NCBI RefSeq assembly: GCF_900100545.1
Contig: NZ_FNDP01000003.1
Span: 1 to 64,000 of the forward strand
Length of the DNA: 64,000 nucleotides
Direction of reading: 5' to 3'
Source: Pseudobutyrivibrio sp. 49
GTDB lineage: Bacteria > Bacillota > Clostridia > Lachnospirales > Lachnospiraceae
In this document: positions 1 through 8,240 of the stretch, piece after piece
How the letters are laid out: each line of letters begins with the position of its first letter
How positions within the stretch are numbered: position 1 is the stretch's first letter
Program-made: the position numbers and the translations under genes
The notes under the pieces: model-generated
Database searches by the model: none
What the model was told of the DNA's origin: nothing
What the model saw: the letters and a program-made list of their open reading frames with translations, nothing else

Positions 1-92
1 ACATGTTTTAAAAACTTGTATTAATTCAAGGTTTGTTTCACTGTTCAGTTATCAATCTTCGCTTTGTTGTTGCTCTCAGCAGCAACTCGTTT

Positions 93-121
93 ATACTATC
101 ACGATATCAGCTTTTTGTCAA
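93..121 (-). promoter_or_regulatory. Strong sigma-A promoter P2 reading off the left edge
   Basis: Read on the minus strand there is TTGACA, a 17-nt spacer and TAGTAT. It is the downstream member of a tandem pair. The RNA would run through a small hairpin (GTTGCT...AGCAAC) and a leader containing AACTGAACAGTGAAAC, which resembles the anti-termination/processing leaders before 16S rRNA genes in Firmicutes. The rRNA assignment is inference because the gene lies outside the window. Confidence 0.75.
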
Positions 122-154
122 CAACTTTTTTGATTTATTTTACAAAATCATTTT

Positions 155-177
155 TTAGAAAACTCAGTGTTTTCTAA
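155..177. repeat. Inverted repeat between the tandem promoters
   Basis: TTAGAAAAC and GTTTTCTAA form perfect 9-bp arms around a 5-nt loop. It would be transcribed from the upstream promoter only. Function is unknown; it could be a processing site or an attenuator of the distal transcript. Confidence 0.55.
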
Positions 178-207
178 GTCGTTACCGCTTTTTGCGGAAC
201 GAATAGT

Positions 208-236
208 ATAATATCATCAGCAAACCTTTTCGTCAA
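208..236 (-). promoter_or_regulatory. Strong sigma-A promoter P1 reading off the left edge
   Basis: On the minus strand: TTGACG, a 17-nt spacer, TATTAT. It lies about 115 bp upstream of the second promoter and points the same way. Tandem promoters of this quality are typical of rRNA and tRNA operons. Between the two promoters lies a 9-bp perfect inverted repeat at 155-177 and a short CCGC/GCGG hairpin at 185-197. Confidence 0.7.
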
Positions 237-263
237 CACTTTTTTCAAAAAAAATTATTGTCT

Positions 264-953
264 TTATATTCCGATAATTCTCTCAATTATATTGGCATTA
301 TATAACACTGTAAGTATAGGCTCTGCCTCTGTTTTTTCTATTATAAAGCTGCCCAGTTGTGTGGTGGGGAAACAATTAGCCAAATACATACAAACCCAGG
401 TTATTAAAATGCCTTCTCCAAAACCCGCTAACACACCTAGAGAACGATTCACTCCTCGTATTCCCGGAACGAAACCCAAAAGTTCTATAGCCCTGCTTAA
501 TAAAAACAACGCAAGACTACCTGCTATTACACTAATAACCATAGCTATTCCATGTATAGCTGTTTCGCTTAACTCAGCTGATATAAATTGTATTGTGGTA
601 TCTATTGACGTCTGGATGGTTTCATCCAATTTTTCTTGCACTGATGCAGGCACCAGCTTCATTACAGCATCTTCTCCAGTGCCCTCTTCTTCCTGCTCTG
701 ATGATATGTATTTGTCTTTAAGATGAGTGACAATACTTTCCTGTACCATTGTTGGTATAGGAGTATTAACGTTCAAATAGTCAGATACCACCCCACATGC
801 AAAATTCACGAAGCAAATTAAGAAAATCCATGAGACTAGCCCATATACTATTTTTAACATTCCCCTTTTTGCTCCTCGTATAATGCAAAAAAGCATTAAT
901 AATATAAATACCAAAAAAACGGGATTATTAACTATTCGATCAACATATGCCAT
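264..953 (-). CDS. CvpA family membrane protein
   Basis: A 229-residue integral membrane protein. Hydrophobic segments lie near residues 10-30, 33-55, 130-155 and 175-200, and the N-terminus shows the CvpA-type pattern of a first helix followed by a basic G-x-x-R-G turn (IIRGAKRGMLK). CvpA proteins are poorly understood inner-membrane proteins named after a colicin V secretion factor. The soluble loop at residues 60-125 is acidic. The start lies 1 bp after the stop of the DUF5711 gene, so the two are co-transcribed. This is the last gene before the promoters at the left edge. Family call is good; the role is unknown. Confidence 0.7.
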   Translation of the reverse strand: MAYVDRIVNNPVFLVFILLMLFCIIRGAKRGMLKIVYGLVSWIFLICFVNFACGVVSDYLNVNTPIPTMVQESIVTHLKDKYISSEQEEEGTGEDAVMKLVPASVQEKLDETIQTSIDTTIQFISAELSETAIHGIAMVISVIAGSLALFLLSRAIELLGFVPGIRGVNRSLGVLAGFGEGILITWVCMYLANCFPTTQLGSFIIEKTEAEPILTVLYNANIIERIIGI

Positions 954-954
954 A

Positions 955-2172
955 TTACTTCAATCCTATCTCAGCTGTTTTACTTTCTTCTATTAAATAA
1001 TATCTTCTGGAAGTAGCTCCAGGTATTACGCTATATACCTTTTCATCAAAAGAATATTTGAATTTCTCAAAGCCCTGTAAGTTATATATAGCTATATTGT
1101 TACCATCGCTAATGAGAATTTCATTGTTATCCATCAATGATACTTCTGTATAACTTTCATTGATCTCCTTGGTAGTAGTTTTAAGGCCATAGAGATTATA
1201 TACGTTCAACTGATTTACAACAGTACCATCTTCCATTACTTCCTCGCAGACAAAGCCAAAATGGGTGTCATTATAGAAGATACTCTTCATCTCCTCAGGT
1301 ACTGTAATTTCTTTGGCTACAGTGGCCCTGAGATTATTGTTGAATACAATTATTTTCTTATCTGCAAAAGCAATGGCTTTATCTTTATTCACAAACTCGA
1401 TTTTAGGTATAATCGCCCCTATATAGGTATAGGTGGCAACAATATTATCTTCTTCCTCTCTTCCTTTGTCTGTGAAGTCATAAAATACAAGCTCTGAGGT
1501 GATATCACCTCCATTTACATTGATAATGGATAGCAATAGTTTTGTCGCATCGGAAGAAAGTGCCATTGATACAGGAAATCCTCTATTTTCTGGATGAATC
1601 TCGCCAGACACCAAAAGGGTTCCTGATTTATCGTACATCTGAATGTAGCTTGTGTTATTTTCCTGAAGCAGCAGGGCTACTGTTCCCTGTCCTGCTACTC
1701 TTGCGTCTATCACAGGTATATTGGTGGAAATTTGATTAATAAATCCCTTTGTTGAGAATATATCTACCTCATTTCCTTTCTTGTCAAAAGCAATAACATA
1801 TGAACCACAGGTATCAATAGAAGGATTTATCATGTCATATGTATAGTTCCAAATAAGCGAACCATTATAGGCTGTGTAGAATATACCATCACCACTGTAT
1901 TTTAAAAGGTTACCCTGAAAGCTACTGTAAATACTTTCACCAGTATCTACTCTCTCCCAGGTTTTAACCTCCTCAAAATCATCGTAGGTACTAATAATTT
2001 TAATCACAATTATCGCTACGATACTGAGTATTAGCAGAACAATCAGAAACATATACCTTTTCTTAGGAGGTTTGTAATCATCCTCAGGCTCCTGTCTCTT
2101 GAAAACAGGTACTTCCTGCTGTTCCTCGTCTTCAGTTGGTTCTGGTATTTTAATAATTTTAAAATCTTCCAT
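955..2172 (-). CDS. DUF5711 family membrane-anchored beta-propeller-like protein
   Basis: A 405-residue protein with an acidic, proline-rich cytoplasmic N-terminus (1-38), one transmembrane helix (about 40-62) and a long extracytoplasmic domain. That domain is made of short repeated beta blades with hydrophobic-G/D turns, such as GSYVIAFDKKGNEVDIF and NEILISDGNNIAIYNLQG, which suggests a WD40/PQQ-like propeller. It matches what I know of the DUF5711 family of Lachnospiraceae. It sits directly upstream of the cvpA-like gene with a 1-bp gap, which suggests a joint envelope function. There is no catalytic motif; a binding or scaffolding role is inference. Confidence 0.6.
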   Translation of the reverse strand: MEDFKIIKIPEPTEDEEQQEVPVFKRQEPEDDYKPPKKRYMFLIVLLILSIVAIIVIKIISTYDDFEEVKTWERVDTGESIYSSFQGNLLKYSGDGIFYTAYNGSLIWNYTYDMINPSIDTCGSYVIAFDKKGNEVDIFSTKGFINQISTNIPVIDARVAGQGTVALLLQENNTSYIQMYDKSGTLLVSGEIHPENRGFPVSMALSSDATKLLLSIINVNGGDITSELVFYDFTDKGREEEDNIVATYTYIGAIIPKIEFVNKDKAIAFADKKIIVFNNNLRATVAKEITVPEEMKSIFYNDTHFGFVCEEVMEDGTVVNQLNVYNLYGLKTTTKEINESYTEVSLMDNNEILISDGNNIAIYNLQGFEKFKYSFDEKVYSVIPGATSRRYYLIEESKTAEIGLK

Positions 2173-2200
2173 TTATTCCCATCTCAATTCCCTAAAACTA

Positions 2201-2234
2201 AAGAAATGGGCTGCAGTCACAGCCCATATTTCTT
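2201..2234 (-). terminator. Rho-independent terminator after glgB
   Basis: On the minus strand, AAGAAAT-ATGGGCT and AGCCCATTTCTT form a stem around an 8-nt loop just after the glgB stop, followed by a T-rich stretch with interruptions. It separates glgB from the DUF5711-cvpA pair. Confidence 0.6.
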
Positions 2235-2237
2235 AAT

Positions 2238-4133
2238 TTAGTATGTAAATATTGCTACTTGGTATGGCGCAAGCGGAAAAGCGGCTGAATACTCTCTTCC
2301 ATCACATTCCTCTCGTCTAGGAAGAATTACCTCTGGAATCCTTCCACCATTGCCGCCATATTCTTTGTTTTCACTGTCCAAAAGAAGCTTTAATTTTCTA
2401 TTTATAGGAACGCCAACGCAATAATCCTCATATTTCATTGGTGTCATATTGATTACAAATAATAAATCATTCTTTCCATTCTTAGATTTGCGGACAAAGC
2501 TAAAAATACTTCTATAGCCATCATTGGCATTTATCCATTCAAATCCTGCCCATGACACATCCTGCTCGTACATAGCTGGATACTCTCTATAAATGTGGAG
2601 CAGCTTCTTAAACATTCTGGATACATGGCGATGATTAGGATTATCTAGAACATACCAATCTAACTCTCTCGCTTCGCTCCACTCTGTGCCCTGAGCGAAA
2701 TCCTGTCCCATAAAGAGAAGTTTCTTACCAGGGTGTCCCATCATAAAGGCATATCCTGCCATAAGATTTTTATACTTATCAATCTCAAGTCCTGGCATTT
2801 TCGCCAACATTGAACCCTTAAGATGAACCACTTCATCATGGCTTAATACAAGAATATATCGCTCTGCTTCATTATAACTCATAGCGAAAGTCATCTTGTT
2901 GTGATTATCTTTTCTGAAATATGGATCCAGCTTCATATAATCGATGAAATCATGCATCCATCCCATGTTCCATTTGTAAGAGAAGTTTAGACCTCCATCT
3001 TCTACATCACCTGTAATCTTTGGCCATGCTGTAGATTCTTCTGCAATCATAACCACACCAGGATTACGGCCCCTAATGAGGGTGTTAATATGCTTAAAGA
3101 ATTCTATAGCTTCCAGATTCTCGTTTCCACCATGCTCGTTTGGAATCCACTGACCTGGTTTCTTTCCATAATCCAAATAAAGCATAGATGCAACCGCATC
3201 TACTCTTAATCCATCAATGTGGTAGTGCTCAACCCACTGCAGAGCGCTTCCGATAAGGAAATTCTTTACTTCTGATTTTCCATAATTGAAAATCTTTGTA
3301 CCCCAATCTGGGTGCTCGCCTTTTTTAGGATCGGCGTATTCGTATAATGGTCTACCGTCAAAATCAGCTAGACCATGAGCATCCTTAGGGAAATGAGCTG
3401 GTACCCAGTCAAGGATAACTCCTATGCCGTTCTTATGAAGGTAATTTATAAGGTACATGAAATCATCAGGTGTACCGTAGCGTGATGTAGGCGCATAATA
3501 GCCTGTAACCTGATATCCCCACGAACCATCAAATGGATATTCTGAAATACCCATCAACTCAACATGAGTGTATCCCATGTCTAATACATATTCTGTAAGG
3601 CTATGAGCAAATTCTTTGTAGCTATAAAAGCCATCGTTCTCCTCTCTTGGATGTCGCTTCCAAGAGCCTGGATGAACCTCATAAATAGCCAAGGGTTTTT
3701 CCCAAAAATTTCCACTCTTACGCTGCTTCATCCATGCGGAATCTGTCCACTTAAACTTAGTATTGTCGTAGAGAATAGATGCTGTGCCTGGTCTAAGCTC
3801 TGCGTAGGTAGCATATGGATCAGCCTTATACAATTTTTCTCCATTTTCAGTGTAGATAAGATATTTGTATAGCTGTCCTTCTTTTGCTTCTGGGACAAAT
3901 GTTTCAAAGACGCCCTGACTCTCAGGTTCTACTCTCTGCATAAAATTTTTGGTCTCATCCCAGTTATTAAACTCTCCAATAACTGCAACTCTGCTGGCAT
4001 GAGGTGCCCATACATCAAAATAAAAGCCATTTTCTTTACCCTTCTTTGCTTTGTGGGCTCCGAGCTTTTTATAGATGTCGTAATGAGTCCCCTGTCCAAA
4101 TAAATAGCCGTCTAAGTCTGTAAAATTACTCAT
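2238..4133 (-). CDS. glgB: 1,4-alpha-glucan branching enzyme (GH13, CBM48)
   Basis: 631 residues, normal for GlgB. It transfers alpha-1,4-glucan segments to make alpha-1,6 branches in glycogen, in the cytoplasm. A CBM48 domain is at about residues 35-115 (YFDVWAPHASRVAVIGEFNNW). The GH13 barrel has region I DWVPAHF (Asp242), region II GLRVDAV with nucleophile Asp312, region III AEES with acid/base Glu365, and region IV SHDEV with Asp433. A C-terminal all-beta domain ends the protein. The start has GGGGAG 7 bp upstream. No other glg genes are adjacent, but a cytoplasmic GH13 amylase lies 9 kb away. Confident. Confidence 0.95.
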   Translation of the reverse strand: MSNFTDLDGYLFGQGTHYDIYKKLGAHKAKKGKENGFYFDVWAPHASRVAVIGEFNNWDETKNFMQRVEPESQGVFETFVPEAKEGQLYKYLIYTENGEKLYKADPYATYAELRPGTASILYDNTKFKWTDSAWMKQRKSGNFWEKPLAIYEVHPGSWKRHPREENDGFYSYKEFAHSLTEYVLDMGYTHVELMGISEYPFDGSWGYQVTGYYAPTSRYGTPDDFMYLINYLHKNGIGVILDWVPAHFPKDAHGLADFDGRPLYEYADPKKGEHPDWGTKIFNYGKSEVKNFLIGSALQWVEHYHIDGLRVDAVASMLYLDYGKKPGQWIPNEHGGNENLEAIEFFKHINTLIRGRNPGVVMIAEESTAWPKITGDVEDGGLNFSYKWNMGWMHDFIDYMKLDPYFRKDNHNKMTFAMSYNEAERYILVLSHDEVVHLKGSMLAKMPGLEIDKYKNLMAGYAFMMGHPGKKLLFMGQDFAQGTEWSEARELDWYVLDNPNHRHVSRMFKKLLHIYREYPAMYEQDVSWAGFEWINANDGYRSIFSFVRKSKNGKNDLLFVINMTPMKYEDYCVGVPINRKLKLLLDSENKEYGGNGGRIPEVILPRREECDGREYSAAFPLAPYQVAIFTY

Positions 4134-4166
4134 GCCTTTGCTCCCCTAATTATGTATTTTTATTGC

Positions 4167-6812
4167 TTAATCAAAATCCTTCTCTTTCAAAATAATATTG
4201 CCGTCACGGTCATATTTTGGCTTGTTAAAGAATCCACCTCTGGTAGATTTTTCTATAGCACCATCCATAATCTCTGCAACCTCTTTGATAGTTGTGGCAT
4301 GATTATATCTACCAATGAGATTAATGCGGTTATATAAAGCCAAAACGCCCATGTCATCAATTGAGCATCCTGCCTCGTTTGCGTAAGTTCTTGCAAAAGA
4401 GACTAACTCGTCAATTGTGAAGGCAGGAATAACAATCTTCTCAGTAAAACGCTTTGCAAAGGAACTATCCTTTGCAAGAGCCTTCTCGATGCCTCTCTTG
4501 TTATCCTCGATAATAAGGATTGTACCAGTATTATCCTGCTCCATAAGAAGTGATAAGGTTACAGCTGTCTCTTTTGAAATATCTCCAGCTGTCTCTATTA
4601 TCAGGCATCCTCCCTGAATCTTTGAATAAAGCTTCTGAATGTCTTTTTCATTAAGCTTTTCGCCGGAAATCTTTCCAATACCGCCCTTTGGATAACCTGT
4701 TTTCTTCTCTAATACTTTAATAATGCTGGTAGCCATCTGCGTCTTACCTGAGCCAGGCTCTCCAACAATTATGATATTGCCGCCGCTTAACTCTGGCTGC
4801 TTAATTCGGCCAACTGCCCCTGTAAGTACCTGTACAATACTTTCTTTCATACCGCTGATAGGAAGGAAGTAAGAGAAAGTCTCTAAATCCTCTGAGTCAA
4901 GATTGTAATCTGGTACTTCTTCCTTTATGACATTTGAAAGCACTTTTTCATCAACTAATTCTGCTATTTCCTGTGGTTCAAGAACGTTTTCAGAAATGAT
5001 TGGAAGATCCTCTTCTACCTCAGAATCCATATAGACTTCTGATTCAGGATAAACTTCCGACTCGCTGATAGATGCGCTTGGCAACTCAGCTAATAAATCC
5101 TCTGGTATCTGAATAACTGGAAGCTCAATATCATCAATATTAATCTGAGCGTCCTGAATTTCTGTAGCCTCTTCTTCTGGCGCCTGGAACTCAGGCTCTT
5201 CCTGAACAGCAACATCCTCCCCATTTGTCAATCTGTCGATTTCCTGCTGCAACATTTTATTTACATCAGCAATCATCTCTGATGCTTCTTTTAAATCCAC
5301 TTCTTCCTCTTCTCCCTCGTCTAATGTAGGTGGCTCCCAATTTGTTGTTTCCCCGAGAACCGTATCAGCAGCCTGAACAATTCCGCCAACTGTTGAAGCC
5401 GCAGTAGTAGCTGCCAATGCAGCGCCTTCTGCCTTAATGACAGGAATATCTACTGTACCCTGTACCAATCCGTCTATATCAAGCTTTGGAACTGAAAAAC
5501 TTACTGTTTCCCCAGATGTCTCTTCAGCAGTTTCTGATTCAACCACCTCTTCTTCTACAGGTTCTTCAACTGCTGTTACGTTTGTATTTGCAAGGTATTC
5601 TTCCTTAAGCAAATCAGACGAAGTCATGCCTGAATTAAGCTTAGACATAGCTCCCTCAAGGCGATTAAGGACATTATTTGCCTCTCTAAGAGCCTTTGCT
5701 CTGGCGCTTTCAAGCTCCTTTTCCTTGGCATCTTCCATGGCAGCCTCTGCTGCACGCTTTGTCTTTTCCCACTCAGCAAGGACATCATCAATAGTCATCT
5801 GTCCTTCTATCTGTTCCTCTGTTTCTGTGCTTTCATCATCCAGTCTAAGAGAAATCTGTCCGTCGTATCCTTCCTCAAGGTACTGCTGGAAAGTGTCGTT
5901 TACTGAGAAAGTCACTGTTTCTTCCTCAACAGGCGCTGCCTCTTCAGTCACATGAAGGTAAGGAATCTCTTCAACAAGAGTCTTAATCGCATCGATGTTT
6001 TCTGTAACCTCACCTGTGTCAGTAGCCTTCATAATTTCGTCTATGTTTTTCTTAATCTCAGCCTGAAGATTGATGGTGTCAAATCTTTCTGGTCCTTCTG
6101 GGAGCTTGATATCTGCTATAGCTGGAAGAATCTCACTAGACTCTGCAACTGGCTTAGATGTGATTTCCACAATACCATCCTTCTTCTGCTGAAGGCTGCG
6201 ATATTTATCCTCCTGAGCCTTATCAAGTGGCTGATAAAGCATTTTAAGCTCAAGCGCACGCTCTACTACTGGGCCGTCACCAAACCAAAGAATAATCTCA
6301 TCACAAAGGCTGATACATTTATCTGCCTGATTTGTTTTATGGTATAAATAAGCAAGCTCATACGCCCACTCCTCGATAAAATCACTTTCCTTGAGCTGCT
6401 CAAGTATAGTGATAAGAGTGGCTGTATCAGCACCTTTTGCTGTATTAATATTATATTTCAGGATATATTTAAGACTATCATGAGGAGCAATCTGCACGAA
6501 TTCATTGTAATATTCCTGAGCTTCGTCTAATTCCTTTAATTTGATGGAAATCATACAAAGCTTGTACAGAATCATCCTTCCGATAGGAGAACGCTCATGG
6601 GCAAGCAAAAGTAAGTCCCTGGCCTCATCAATTTTTCCAGCAGCCTCATATGATTCGCTACCGGCAATAAGGTCGTTAATATTATGGACTTTTCGCCAAT
6701 TTATTGTATCAGCGACTGCCATTGCATCTGCGAATTTATTTTTTGAAACGAGATTCTTCATCTCTTCAATTATGTTTCTGTATTCCATTTTTTCCACTAC
6801 GTTATTCTCCAA
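4167..6812 (-). CDS. TPR / Glu-rich / C-terminal AAA ATPase protein, function unknown
   Basis: An 881-residue protein in three parts. Residues 1-200 look like TPR repeats (EAAGKIDEARDLLLLAHERSP; LKELDEAQEYYNEFVQIAP). Residues 200-640 are a low-complexity Glu/Ala/Val linker with a helical coiled stretch at about 345-395. Residues 645-855 are an ATPase domain with Walker A GEPGSGKT at 684-691, Walker B-like GCLIIE at 735-740 and LIIED at 766-770, and a sensor-like RF at 788-789, in the style of CbxX/CfqX or clamp-loader AAA+ proteins. No signal or TM segment, so it is cytoplasmic. The gene stands between glgB (33-bp gap) and a terminator at 6860, so it probably has its own promoter and may be co-transcribed with glgB. 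Substrate is unknown. Confidence 0.7.
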   Translation of the reverse strand: MENNVVEKMEYRNIIEEMKNLVSKNKFADAMAVADTINWRKVHNINDLIAGSESYEAAGKIDEARDLLLLAHERSPIGRMILYKLCMISIKLKELDEAQEYYNEFVQIAPHDSLKYILKYNINTAKGADTATLITILEQLKESDFIEEWAYELAYLYHKTNQADKCISLCDEIILWFGDGPVVERALELKMLYQPLDKAQEDKYRSLQQKKDGIVEITSKPVAESSEILPAIADIKLPEGPERFDTINLQAEIKKNIDEIMKATDTGEVTENIDAIKTLVEEIPYLHVTEEAAPVEEETVTFSVNDTFQQYLEEGYDGQISLRLDDESTETEEQIEGQMTIDDVLAEWEKTKRAAEAAMEDAKEKELESARAKALREANNVLNRLEGAMSKLNSGMTSSDLLKEEYLANTNVTAVEEPVEEEVVESETAEETSGETVSFSVPKLDIDGLVQGTVDIPVIKAEGAALAATTAASTVGGIVQAADTVLGETTNWEPPTLDEGEEEEVDLKEASEMIADVNKMLQQEIDRLTNGEDVAVQEEPEFQAPEEEATEIQDAQINIDDIELPVIQIPEDLLAELPSASISESEVYPESEVYMDSEVEEDLPIISENVLEPQEIAELVDEKVLSNVIKEEVPDYNLDSEDLETFSYFLPISGMKESIVQVLTGAVGRIKQPELSGGNIIIVGEPGSGKTQMATSIIKVLEKKTGYPKGGIGKISGEKLNEKDIQKLYSKIQGGCLIIETAGDISKETAVTLSLLMEQDNTGTILIIEDNKRGIEKALAKDSSFAKRFTEKIVIPAFTIDELVSFARTYANEAGCSIDDMGVLALYNRINLIGRYNHATTIKEVAEIMDGAIEKSTRGGFFNKPKYDRDGNIILKEKDFD

Positions 6813-6859
6813 AACTACATACTTATAGTTATAAGAATTTTATCATACGTTTCTTCTAA

Positions 6860-6893
6860 AATCAAAAAAACTGGGACTTAAAATCCCAGTTTT
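6860..6893 (-). terminator. Rho-independent terminator after the AI-2E-family permease
   Basis: On the minus strand, AAAACTGGGA and TCCCAGTTTT form a 10-bp stem with a 7-nt loop, followed by further T residues. It ends the transcript of the upstream permease gene and separates it from the TPR/AAA gene. Confidence 0.85.
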
Positions 6894-6900
6894 TAGATTA

Positions 6901-8223
6901 TTATTTTGTTGATTTTTTTCTAATCTTAAGTCTGCGTCTGCGTGCCTTTTTTTCCTGGTCATGAAACTGTGAATAAGGTACCAGCACATTATTTTCTGTA
7001 TCTATATGATCTAAAGAAATGTATTCCTCTGTCTCCTCTGGAAAACCTCGTTTTATAACAAGAAAGCGAGCCAGCTTACCTGTTATATAATAAATTATTG
7101 CGACGATAGGAACAGCTATAACCATTCCCCAAAATCCAAAATAGCCTCCACCAAGGACTACAGCAAACACCACCCAGAAAGAAGATATCCCAGTGGAATC
7201 TCCAAGTATCTTTGGGCCGATAAGATTACCATCTATCTGCTGCAGAATAAGTATGAATATCAGGAAATATATTCCCTTCTTTGGCTCTGTAAGAAAAATT
7301 ATCAGTACAGTAGGTATTGCCCCGATATAAGGACCAAATACAGGTACGATATTTGTAACTCCGATTATTACAGATACCAATATTGGATATGGCATTTTCA
7401 TAAACAGGCAGCCAATATAGCAAGTGATTCCAATTATGATGGAATCAATCATTTTACCAATGATAAAACCATAGAAAATGTCACCAGATTTTCTACTAAT
7501 TTCTAAAATGATATTCGCATAATCTGGTCTGAAAATACCGCAAATCAATTTTTTTGCCTGTCCCTTGAAAACTTCCTTTGAAAGAAGAACGTAAATCGAA
7601 ACAAAAGCACCAATAATCAGGTTAATAAAGATTTTACCGATTGAGAGTACACTAGATGTGATAGTTGTCATCATTTTAGACTCGTCATAATCTATGTACT
7701 CTTCCAATAAGTTCAGACCTTCTTCCATAAGATCACCAATCTTATATTGCTTGGCCTGCATAAGCGCGTCTTCGAATCGACCCTTTGTTACATAATTACA
7801 GTAATCAAGCACCGCTGCCGCCTGATAATCGATATGATTAGCCAGGTAAACTATGGTGTTAATAAGATTAGGCATTACAGTAGCGATTATGTAAATAACT
7901 ACTCCCATAAGTATTACAAGGGAGATGATTGAAGATACCAATCTGCTTGCCCTTTCAGCAGTCTGTTGATTTTTCCAAATCTTCTTAAAGGGCTTATCAA
8001 GCCATATCTCTAAAAATGTCATTATTGGATTCATGAGAAAAGCCATGGCAAATCCCATGAAAATCGGCTGAATTACCGCGAGAAGGTGGTCTATGGCCAG
8101 AGAAACACTACGGCTGTTTTTCAGGAGAAAATAGAAGATTATGATTATGAAGGCTGCATACACATACCCCCTCATCTTTTTCCTTCTAAGTTTTTCCTCT
8201 AATTCATAGCGATCCTCTGGCAT
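6901..8223 (-). CDS. AI-2E family transporter (PerM-like permease)
   Basis: 440 residues with about eight hydrophobic segments and the family C-terminal signature: a G-V-T-N-I-V-P-V-F-G-P-Y-I-G block at about 300, followed by LQQIDGNLIGPKILGDSTG. The N-terminus is basic (EEKLRRKKMRG) and the C-terminal tail is strongly basic and cytoplasmic. Members of this family export AI-2 or act as ion/proton antiporters; the substrate cannot be read from sequence. The gene is 17 bp downstream of the hydratase gene, so co-transcription is likely, and a terminator follows it. Confidence 0.85.
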   Translation of the reverse strand: MPEDRYELEEKLRRKKMRGYVYAAFIIIIFYFLLKNSRSVSLAIDHLLAVIQPIFMGFAMAFLMNPIMTFLEIWLDKPFKKIWKNQQTAERASRLVSSIISLVILMGVVIYIIATVMPNLINTIVYLANHIDYQAAAVLDYCNYVTKGRFEDALMQAKQYKIGDLMEEGLNLLEEYIDYDESKMMTTITSSVLSIGKIFINLIIGAFVSIYVLLSKEVFKGQAKKLICGIFRPDYANIILEISRKSGDIFYGFIIGKMIDSIIIGITCYIGCLFMKMPYPILVSVIIGVTNIVPVFGPYIGAIPTVLIIFLTEPKKGIYFLIFILILQQIDGNLIGPKILGDSTGISSFWVVFAVVLGGGYFGFWGMVIAVPIVAIIYYITGKLARFLVIKRGFPEETEEYISLDHIDTENNVLVPYSQFHDQEKKARRRRLKIRKKSTK

Positions 8224-8240
8224 ATTCCCCTCCTAGATAA

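Noticed and set aside
292-726. Plus-strand 144-codon frame
   Set aside because: Antisense to the CvpA-like gene, which has better family support and a neighbour-coupled start.
5437-5955. Plus-strand 172-codon frame, Ser-rich
   Set aside because: It is the antisense shadow of the Glu-rich linker of the TPR/AAA protein; Glu codons read backwards give Ser/Phe.
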